This document shows positions 51,544-63,500 of a stretch of 64,000 nucleotides of DNA, in pieces. A program made the translations under genes and the position numbers. The notes beneath the pieces were generated by a model. It had not been told where the DNA came from, did not search any database, and saw only the letters and a list, made by a program, of their open reading frames with translations. Within the stretch, counting starts at the first letter, position 1. Each line of letters starts with the position of its first letter. Origin of the DNA: Hanleya hanleyi (lineage: Eukaryota; Mollusca; Polyplacophora; Lepidopleurida; Hanleyidae); NCBI GenBank assembly GCA_036873755.1, contig JAVTVY010047822.1:1-64000 (forward strand), read 5' to 3'.

Positions 51544-54500
51544 CTGAAAGTAACAGTCACAGAAGAGTAACACGCAACAGCAGAATTAAGAAATACGTTA
51601 GAATATCGTACCTGTAGAATGTAAAAGGAGAGTTCAGGACCAGGGAAGCCAATGACGTCATCGTGATGTCACACAGGTGAAGGCCATGGTACGCTAGGCA
51701 AAGGCTAAGATACGACAGAAACATGTGTCACCATAGTTACGTCATGACGTTATGACAGATGAATGCATTTAAGACATGCTAGGCTTAGGCAAAGGCTAAA
51801 TGGGGTGTCAGTACTATGGCAGGTGAAGGTCATGGCATGTTAGGCAAATACAAGCGTCTAGTCCGTCATTCAATATTCAGCCGTCGTCTAAGAAAGGATA
51901 AGACACAATGACGGTATGACATACGCCGAGGTGCGAGGTGAAGGCCAAGCCTGATTATGACAGAGATATGTACCACGATACGTTATCCATGACATCACGC
52001 TGGTATAGGCTAACGCTACGAGGCGTGACGTTAGTATGGCAGGCGAAGTTCGTGACACGCAAGGCAAAGGTGAGATGAACGCTCTAATCATTAGACCATA
52101 GCAGTGCGGTGGAATGCCATTATAATATATTTCCATTTATTCACAGACGATGTGCTTAACACAGAGGAAAACGAAATATGACATTAAGACCAATATTAGC
52201 CTGACTTGATCTTCATCTTTTATATTAATGCTATCATGACATCATCGTATGCCATTATCTTTCATGTCTTAGACGGTGGTTTAGCCTTTGCTTTAGACAA
52301 TCGTAACTTAGTCTGTCATAACACCATTGTACCCTAGCCTTTACCTTTGCGTGTTATGACTATACTATTACTAACGTCTGCCCCTAGCATTTAAGTTGCC
52401 TCGGTCTTCACCTGCGCGAAGAAAGGAGTATCTTCTATTCGCAATATACAGACGCCCCTGCCTTTTAGCTATATGCATGTCAGTTATTGATACCACAAAC
52501 CTTCAAAGGCGTACTTACCTTATTTTTGAGTGTGACTACATTTATCAACAACCGTATTCCAAACCTTATTATATAAAACTTATGTTGATAGAATGCAAAA
52601 TAAAAGAAATATTGAATATTTTGTTGCTCGCTACGGCGTGCACTGGGCGCTGCCATTGCACCACTGCGTGACGTTTTTAGATGAGCGGAAGTGAGTGTAT
52701 ACTCATCTTAAATCATGGAGAATTAAGGTTGGTCATGCCGATAATTAGCAAGAGAATCCACTGACATTCTAGTTGATTTTTAATGGTTCAAGTGTAATCA
52801 TGACATGTTCACATACTCAGAAGCATCGTCGTTCAACTAAAATCACTGCACAATTACAAAGGACGCTCTTTTAGTTTAACGCTCAGCTTCAAATTGAATC
52901 GGACAAGTCACATTTGAAAACCTTGGGAGAGGAATTCTTCAGTTGGCGGAGATAACCTAACCCCCTTTCCTTTTAGGAATTACCACAGTTGGATTTTTCG
53001 CACCATTTTTTTCCTCGAATTAAAACTCGGACCCAGAGTAATTCAGATGTCCGTAGTTGGAACGCGGAACGTCCCTGGATCAAGCGTTAGGCTTGACATT
53101 GTCCTGAATGCTGACACCATCAGTCACGTCAACCCACAGGCAACATGGCGGCGCCCACGTCGACCTCAAAGCGGAAACATGGCATCTCAAATTTTAATAA
53201 AAATAATGGGTTATCGACCTCAACGACAGTAAAGTAGTTGGATATATTTCTTTAAGAGTCTAACCTTTGTAATAGGAACCTATATAGAATAAAGTAAGTA
53301 TTCCTTTAACCTTTAATTTCAGATATCGAGGCGCCGACTGTTCTATTGCACGGGTAGGTTTGAGGAGTGCTAATTGAGCTGAGATATTGGGGGAAACGAA
53401 TATGTTGTCTCCCATTACAGCTTAATAATTTACATGTTGCCTGTGTGATCTTCCATGTCTCATATATGATATACAGCTTGCTGTGTGATCTTACATGTCT
53501 CCTGTATGATCTTACGGTCTTCCACAGGAGATCACATCCAGCGATCCCATCGTATGAACAGTTATGGTTCTAAGCTGAACCTCGTGACATGTACTGCACT
53601 TGGTCTAATTCACTTGTTATTGGAGAGGATATGATGCACATAACTTTAATTCGCACATGCATGTCACATTATATTTCATTTTCTGCTATGTTATACACCT
53701 CGTCTGTGTATAAATTGATATATTCTAATGACATTCAACCGCACTGCGATGGTCTTGTAGTTATAGCGTTCACCTCACCAGTGGGAGGTCCTACGGTCAG
53801 TTCGAGCCCGACCAAGATGATACATCGATGATCGTCAGGATAATGCGACTGAGTGAAGTATCATGTCTGCCTACGGCATGGTGCTTTACTGAGACACGCA
53901 CCACTATAAAGAGGCGGCATTAGAACCAAAAATTGGTTAAAGCGATGTTACATTGTATTCATCCAATAACTGATTCCCTCAATTGGATACATTTCCATCT
54001 CTCTCGTATATAAATATATAATTTCTGTGTCGATAAACTATGTCACTCCTATTTCACTTTGCGATACAACACTTTAATGTACAGAGTGTATCAGCTGAGC
54101 TGAGAGACTTACCAAGGGTACGGTCTGTGCGAAGGGGACTCTTGGTGTTAGAACTTTTGATACCAGATATGGGACCGGAGTTGGATGCAGATGTCCAGAT
54201 GACAGATATGAATTTGCACCTGAATCAAACAGAACATGGCACCAATATATACAATATATATACCATAGGTAAAAAAGTGTTTTAATCGATGAATTTTCAT
54301 AGAAACTTCAAAGCATGACGGAACTTCCAAAAATAGAGCTTTTGATTGGCATATCCATATACACGAGCTGGTAGCAATCAACCGCTTCGTCACGTATGCT
54401 CCGTTTCACAGTCTGACTCCTCTTACTTTATGCCCAATGCGTTCGTTTGACGTCAGGAATCGTTACCGCTATCATGTCACAGCAGAGCGCATCTATCGTA

Positions 54501-57500
54501 GTGACGCGACTATTAAACTGAAACAAGTTCATTGCTGCTTTGGAGTAAAAAAACATTAATTAAGTTATAAACAGTTGTTGCACTATACAAAGTGTGGCTA
54601 ATTTGTGACAAGCGATAAACAGTGACAGATATCAACAGTTAAAGCAGATTCCAAATGTGGCTTTTCAGGGACCGGTGATGTTACTTCGAAGAGAGCAAGA
54701 CAAGAGTACACTGCCTTTTTAGAACGCATAAGTGAATTCGTCACCATTCGATATGACGTTAACTTCACGACGTCACAACATGGCGCTACAATGAAAACGC
54801 ATCAATTGTGGCGAACCAACAATACAGCTAAAAGAAGTCCCATGGTACTTTGTAATTTATATAAACACCATGACACAAGTCCACATTGAGGACTACAGAG
54901 AATTTATCGAGAATATGGAAAATGGAAATATGAAAATGAATACGAACCGATCCACGGGCTTTTTCTCATGGCCCCGATACTGCCATGTTGCAATGGTGTG
55001 GGAGATATGAACGACGGAGTAACAGGTTTGATGGTGTCCGGGAAACTTGACCACCTAAAAGTGGCTTTGTCTAGCTGGACAACCGGAGCTCCCGACTCAA
55101 GGTGGTTCAGTTCTATAGTGCTCAAAGCTTCCCGATTGCTGGTGACCTGGAAAGTCATGAAGAAATAATATATATGTTTAGACGAAATGTCTGTATCTTA
55201 TTAATTCTCTTCGACAACGATGTCTTTAAATAAAAGTGCTTATAACAGGTGAAGGATACATCAATTTTTTTTTTTTATGACGCCATAATTATCTGCTTAT
55301 TTCTGTATAAGGGCGTACGAAAGGAGAATAAAATGTGAGGAATGATTCACTGGAATGGAGGCCATGGTGCCGCCAAATGTTATCCAGGGCTCGAAATTGC
55401 CACAAGCCCGGCAGCCCGTGTGGCTGGTGAATTTAGAACTTGTCTGGTTGAATATAGTTCTAAAGCTAGCTAACCAGCCCGACTGGCTGGTTATAATTAA
55501 AGAATTTCACCTTTGTATAATAAAATATACCAACCCGATGGTCTATGGTAAATTGATGCCCTGTTATCGTCTGGAGGACAAATATATCCATAGCCAACAA
55601 TGTTCAGTCTGAATATATGGTTTGGAGCAATATGATACAAGCTATTCGATGAATCAAGTTGAAAGCGGAACCAAATTACCTGTGTCCTTTTAAGATTTGT
55701 CGAGTATAAAGAGCAGTTGTCATTCTCGATATCGTAATGTCCATTCTTCTTTCCTTTCATTCTTCGCTGGACGCGATTCAGGAGGTCTGGGTGATTACGC
55801 CTGAAGAAAGGATGATGGTATTCCTGTATATCCACCTCGGCCCCGAAACCAGGGTCAGCACCGCTCAACCGGAAACTGCTGATTATCTTCCTGAAGCCAT
55901 ACAGATTGAGCTGGCGAACAAAACTACTGAAGTTAGACGTCTTAAAAGTACTGCCAACTGTCATGAGATATTCTCTTTCAAACCTGGTAAATATGAAAAA
56001 ACAAACAAAGAATATCTATTTTTCAGGTGTAACCATTTATAACTAAGTGCCATCCGGCATTGTTTCTTCCTCAAGTCAACGGGCAAGGAACTGTCGGTGT
56101 CAGCGTGTGTCACTGTAAACAATGATAGCGGTACACCGCTACCAATCGAGGTGATAGTGATACCCTGTTCCCATGTGATAAGCCATAAATCGGGAGTTTC
56201 TATATAACCGATTCCATACTATAAGAAGAGTATGAAGACAATGGGCATGGGGATATTTGATAAGGAGAACTGATTTCATGTAATTCCATTGGTTTAAAAT
56301 CGTCCGTTGTCAGTCAATCAAAAGAAGTAGTGTCATTGGTTGCGTAACCCTTCGCATTCCGGTTGTTATCGTCATATACGAAGCAACAGAGGAAGCAAGG
56401 GCGTCTATGGAAGGGGAGGGGCAACACTGAACTGGGCTCTCTTATAAATAAGCATAGGAAACTATCCCCCATCAAGAAATCCTGGCGACGCCCATGGGAA
56501 GGCGGAAAAACCAACAGAACGGAAGTGTCTGGACAAAGCGAGCTTATACGACTCCGTCGAAAAAGTTTATAAATACCAGAACAGCCATTCGTCTACCACT
56601 ATTTCTGTTTGAAACACGTCTCGTTTTACAAAACACCAAAGATGTATACTTTGCAGCTGCAACCAATTTTGATGTTTCCAAACACCACTTAGTAGACGAA
56701 GAGTTCCGAACATCAAAAGTAATGACAGATGAATGAAATAATTTATTGTACAGTGTACCGTATATATACACGAATGGCCTGTTTATTCGTATTTTATAGC
56801 TCTGGAAATAGAAATGCCAGGAGAGATTTCACAAAACACTAGATCCGATGTTAGAGTATATATGGTCAGTTATTCAATTATTCTCTAAAAACTACTTTGT
56901 ACATTTGTGCACATCGGAGATCCACATTAAATTGTGTACCACTGGTACACATTTTGTTTATAATACTGTATTTAAACATAATGTTAATCACTCAGACTGG
57001 TACACAAATTTATGTGGATGCGCATTTTTGCGACAGCACTGTATATCGCTGACCCACGGTGCTTCTCAGAGTACTGTATGAAATACGAAATTCTCAGTAT
57101 GGCCAGTATTTTTCTGCTGGATTCAATGATTGTGATTTACTTTTTAATCGACATATACACCTGACTCGATGGTTGTAGATTAAACTCGGAGAGATAACTC
57201 ATCAATAAATAGTGGAACAAGGACAGTCCGATGCCACATGTGAAATGGGAAGGGTGGCGGTGACAACAACCAGAAATGAGATCATCACCGGAAATTTCGC
57301 AATCAGCGGAAGTGACGTAATATCCGGATGTGACGTAATCATCTAAGGTAACGTCATCGCCGGAAGTGACGTAATCATCGGAAATGAGGTCACAATGTCA
57401 AACGTCAAGATGCAAGGTCACGGTAAAAGATTAAAATGAAGGTGAAAGGAAAAGATCCAGATAAAATATCAAGGTCAAAGATTAGTTCAAGAATATTTTA

Positions 57501-60500
57501 TTGCTCATAAACAGCAAAGATTAAGATAACGGATACAGGGTGCGAGGATCAGGGAGCAATGAAAAAAGAGAAGGGTTTAGGGTACGGGGAGATGCAGGAT
57601 ATAGAGGGTTAGGGATCCATACTTCATGTACGGACCACGAGACAATGCATACAGTAGCCAAGTCTGTGGGAAACAATATGTCCAGACTCACGGCTTTTCA
57701 GCTACACAACTGATTGGGTGGAATTGACCAGGTATTTTGGGGTATAAACGTGACATACCCAAAATAGTTGGGACAAAAGGATCCAAAATGTTTGGCTCAA
57801 AATGGAATTTGGGTCTGTCACGTCTATACCCCAAAATACCTGGTCAATTCCACCCAATCCTTCTGACAGTGAAAAGTATGGACCGGAGAAGGATGGGTGA
57901 GAGCAGGGAGCAACGAGAATAAGCCAGCTGTGCGAGTTTGATAATATTTAGTTATTAACAGCTGTTATTCCGTTCGATGACTACATAATGCCTCTATGAT
58001 ACCTGACAAAGCATGGCACCTGGAGATTATTATCAGCTGTGACATACTTATTACGTCACGTGACACTTGAAGATACATTGAGAGAACTTTATGACTCATA
58101 CCATGACGCCTATACCCATACAACAGTCATTGTATATCAATAGCATAGCATTGCAGTCGTGTAGTATACGGGTGTATATTTACAATGATGCTATTAAGAG
58201 GATGAGCAACGGAAGGCCACTAGATTTTGAATTTAGAGACTACAACGCAACACGACTTAGCTTTACCATATTCAAGCAATTTTGTTCAAGTATCTCACGA
58301 CAAAAACAATGGAGTAAACATACTAGTGGCGTGACAATGACATTATCAAACCGGAAGTAGTTATATATTCAATATCTAAATATATGTAAGACTAAAATTC
58401 CAACCATACCCAATATGAACAGAGGGAAAAGGGGAAGTAACACTATGCTAAAGAACATAATGAATACAAATTTTATCTGATATTATCTAACTCGCACACC
58501 TGGCATTTTGCTCTCTGACATCCCCTCCACCTATACCCAACAACCTTCATATTTCGCATTGCTATCTAAACCCTATACCCTTCTCTTTGCTCCCTGCTCT
58601 CTGCTCCCTCGCACACCGCATCCGTGATCTTAATATTTGACGTTGAACTTACCTTTATTTTAATCGTTGATCTTGATTTTCGACCGTGAACCTAATCCCT
58701 GACCTTAATCTTTGACCTTGTGACCTTATTTCTGGTGATTTACGTTACTTACGGTTGCTGATTATGTTACTTTTAGTGATGACGTCATTTCCGGTGACGA
58801 CGTCACCTATACCCTTCTCACATTTCGCACGTGGCGTCAGACTGTCGTTTTTTCACAACTTCTATAATCAGATCCGGTGGTTGTGTGTTTCCATACAGTA
58901 TTTCCCCATACGGTAGCAGTATTTTACTGAGACCCTGTTAAACCGATATTCAGGTGGTAATTCATATAACCGGCAGGGGTAAATCACCATTAGATTAGAA
59001 TCTGGTGCACTGAAAACCCAGCAGCATTACGCAGGCTAATAGACCAGTAACGTTAATTTAGGTTCTCAATTAAAAACAAACATATTTGGTCAACAAAATG
59101 CCTTTGATACCGAATATTTTAACCGGATCCGTAACAGCTCCAGATGAATGTTGACTTGCTCCTCCGCTCCATGGACTCCTGCGACCTCCCATCAGCGGGG
59201 AACATGTGTGTGCAACTCATCTTATTAAATTACATGTGAATCGGGATTCTCTTTGATCAGAATAGTGTCGCCCGAATACCGAAATCAAGCCCCGTCAAAC
59301 TTGAAAATAAAAGAACGGTGTTGCAATTTTTGATTTTATTTTTTTTTTCGACTGGTGAAAATGAAAGCAAAAACGAAAATGTACGGTCTTTTAATTTTTT
59401 ATACTATACAGAAACAAACTAGAGGCCTCGGCCACACTTGATCCCATCGGCCTCGCATGGATTTTCATTCCTTTTCACATCATGAACATGTACTTCTCTC
59501 GTGTATCAAAGGATTCAAAAGGAACTTGTGGGAGAGAACTATTCATAGTCCCCTTTGCGACGTCATACTTCAAGCGTCATGCAGTGCACTGTCTGCAGAG
59601 CATGGCGGCAATGCAGAATAGATCTGCTACAATGTAGCTTTGTGACCAGTATAAAGTCTATAATTTAAAATATTTTCTTAAATATGACGTGAACTTGTAA
59701 TAATCAGATCTATATAGCTTATTGAAAAAAAAAAAAATGAGTATGAAATCGAATGTTATGTTTTAGAAACCCAGTAGGGGCTTGTTAGTGGGGCGGATTT
59801 GAAGTGTCAAAATTTTATCAACTTTCATGGGAGTTTGGATGTGGAATGGAATATTAGCTGTACTTAGAATTTATATATATATATGCAGAATGGAACGAAA
59901 TAAGCGTGGCTCATATTTCGTCCCCGTTCATCATTACTTTCAAGGTGTCTCGTTACTTGGATTTACTTTAAATATTGAACAAACAGTTCTAAAGTCTGTC
60001 TATTTTAATTTATAGTCGTCCACTTTCAGTCGGAGATTGTAAAAAATCATAGTTAGCTCTGCATAAATTCTCCATATAGAACTCCAGCATATATAGTTGT
60101 TTCATGTACCGGGACTCAACCCTACAGGGTGATGTCATATTCGTGTTCAAGTGAGCAATGGTCATAGAGACCGTATAAAGTAACACGTTTCGGGTATCCC
60201 ATGCCCAGTCAAATTGCCGAATGTTGAACCGCACACACCCGTATGACCGTATACGGCAGTATTGAACTTTGTGAGAGTCAGCACGAATATATTTATGACA
60301 TCATGATGGATGAGAATGTCCTGGTGATTAGTGTCCCTTTTCATATCCTTTTCTATTGCAACCAAGGACGGACACTTGTGCCGAATGTGGAGAAAAGTGT
60401 CTTAGCTGGGTTAAAAAATAGGAACCGGATACTCTTAGTCACGGGACATTCTTAGCCTCCACATCGGCATGAAACAAGTATATATACTGAAGTTTTATAT

Positions 60501-63500
60501 GAAGAACCAAGTAGTTTTCGAACCAAATTTGGTTCATGTACCGTAGACACGAGTGAAACCAAACTAAAGAACCAACATCAGTGTCCAGAATATAATTCAC
60601 TCAACCAATCCAATTTATGGCATGGCACATCTCTGAGAGGTCGTATACAAAAAGAGGGATCATCCATAACAAGAAAGTATCGGTACCGTACATAAAGTCC
60701 AGTGCATGGTATCTTTAGTTTAGTGCGTATGCAGAACCAATGCAGATCTACACCTTGTGTATCCTTCATAAAGTAAGCTTGTGCGGACTTGTAACTTATT
60801 TGTGTCCTTTACGACAATAAATATATACCAACCTATAACTACTATTTTGGTGCAATACATTGAACACTCATGGATAAATTAGCGCAGTACATTCATATAC
60901 ATGCATGTACATCGACAGATTCAACAGGACTCAGATGTGTGTTTTTCATTTCTAAAAACACTGAAAACAATATACTTCGCCACAATTTCGGCCGTTCCAT
61001 TTGTAGGGTTATAGGGCCAAACCCAACAAGAATTCACCTTTAATTCATGCTTCTAAAACTGATCTGTTTGTAGTTTTTTTCTTCAGCTTTAGCCAGCACG
61101 TGTTCTTGGTTGAATAAACATGCAAAATTTGTTTTGAAAATGCACCATAATAAACCAATCATGATAGAGGGAACAGTCAACTGTCCCATTATTTCCATTG
61201 TTCCATTATTCATATTGTGAGGTGATAAATTACATATAAATCACTACACATGTATACACACCCGTGTAAATTTACACAGTGCGCAAAATAAAATATACGT
61301 GTGCAAGCAGCAAACTCGGCATGTGAACGCAACTGCACACGTGTGTATATTTGCATGGAGAGTAAATTTGCATCTGGTCCGGAGGTCGTGCAAAAGTATG
61401 TGTAAATTTGCACTGTATGCATTCTCGTCATGTGAACGCAAAGCAAATGCATACCATGTATTTGGAGTAAAACAGAGAAAATACTGTTAAATCAATTGAA
61501 AAAAACATGTTCAGAAGAACGTTTATGCTCCATATCCCCATGAATTATTACTGTCAACCAGAAACATTTTTTGTGACATGAAAATTTTGGCCATACTCCT
61601 TTTGGGCCATTATTGTCATTGTTATATCAATAGTCTTCATTAGACTTATAAGAGTAAAACCACCTGTGAAATTTGGTGAAAGTAACTTGAATTAATGTAC
61701 ATAAAATGCATATGCCCGTTTAATCCATGGTGACCTTGACCTGTGACCTTTGAACTGATAGGTTGCATTATGGATTGCATTTTATTTTACTTGTATCTTT
61801 TTATACCCATGTGAACGCTTAGCAAATTATACATTTTCAGGCATATGTAAATATGTATACGTGCAAATAAACACACTTGAGTAAATTATGTGCATGTGTT
61901 TGGGGCTTAACTGATGTTCAGGTGTAATCTTTGTGGACTGAGTAACATGTACAGGAAGGTATACTAAATTGTAGACCTAATGAAAAATAGGGGTTTTCTG
62001 TCAGATTGGAAATGCTGAAGGTATTATTCAAAGAGAACTGTATAATTATATCAGCTAAAATTGCTTTTTTGATACCATGACATCACCTCTATTATATCCT
62101 AGTGAGAAATACAGGTAAGAATTGGTGGTTTGTGCTCTGTTAGATTCAATCAAATGGGAAATTTTCAAGCGGTTGACAGCCGAATAACTTGTTGTTTGAT
62201 TTGTCCTTAAGGAAGTTCCAGACAATTTGAAAAATGTCATTTTTACTGTATTTTGACAAAAGGTATAGTGTTGACCCTCAACATTCAAAATAACGGATAA
62301 AATTGTAGTCACTGGACTCATTTTTGCATAAACTGAGATTTTCTATGATTTAACCGAACTTTAATATATGAAAGTAGATTGGAATTTGTCCATTCTTCAA
62401 AGACATGATGCTAACATTACAGCCATGAAACAATTTCCCTCAGATTTTGTTAGTCTGCCAGCGTTTACTCGTCTTAGAATTAAAACAACTCCCATCCAAT
62501 TCCAAAATCATTTCACAACTGTTCTTTTTAACATGAACATTTTCGTTCACTCTCAAATATCCCTATGTTGGTAGATGTACAGAAACGTGCAGAGTAGATC
62601 AAAAATTGAATTTATTTGGAATGTATCTTTCAGAAGTATATTTACTTTCCCATGATTCATATCATACATGTGGCAATACGAATATATTTCTCCAGCCCAC
62701 ACAGAAAAAACGTTAGCTCTGGTATAGCCTTGTTCCATACTACGTGAGAACAACGCTACGGCCGTAAACCAGTCACCAGATGGAGTTGTTGGAAAAATGC
62801 TGTACGGGCAATATTTGCCGAACCAATTGGCCATAACCAATAAAATAATTCGATTCTATGTCCACTTACCTTTCATAAAAACAACTTGTTTATCAGCGAC
62901 TGTTCACTTTTAGCTTGGCAAGAGATCTAAACTCGGACGAGGGGGGTAAAACTATCCACATCTCCGCCATCTTGCATCGATCAGAACGCTGATTATGCGC
63001 CACAACAACTCGCGATAAACACTACACGCACAACGGCGATGCGGACAGTTTTACCCCCCTCGTCCGTGTTTAGACGTCTTGTAAGACTAAAAATGGACAG
63101 TCGCTGATAAACAAGGTGTTTTTATGAAAGGTAAGTGGACATAGAATCGAATTATTTTATTGGTTATGGTCAACTCGTTCGGCAAATATTGCCCGTACAG
63201 CATTTTCCCAACAACTCCATCTGGTGACTGGTTTACAGCCATAGCGTTTTTCTCACGTAGCTATACCAGAGCTACTTTAACGTATGCAGTTTTGTGATGG
63301 CCTGTCTATTATATGTTTGATATACGCTATACGAAGAAATAAAACTTATTAAAAGAAAAATATTATAAGTATGGAATTGTGTATCAAATACAACATGGAA
63401 AATGCGAAGATTCCTGTTTCGAGGCGAAGGGGGTAGGCTATGCGCATCTGAGAGCACATAAACATATTTACGACTGATCATATTAAAACCATCAGGAGAA

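Larger units (their letters stand above)
51640..52420. repeat. Degenerate repeat in HSF intron 4
   Basis: GGCAGGTGAAGGTCATGGCA..TTAGGCAAAGGCTAA-type units, about 80-100 bp, recur on the plus strand (51660-52075). Inverted relatives (TTTAGCCTTTGCTTTAGAC, TAGCCTTTACCTTTGCGTG) lie at 52200-52420. Confidence 0.55.

Noticed and set aside
53745..53815. Functional tRNA-Val gene
   Set aside because: Stem mismatches, and the head is shared with a truncated copy at 52069-52124; treated as a SINE.
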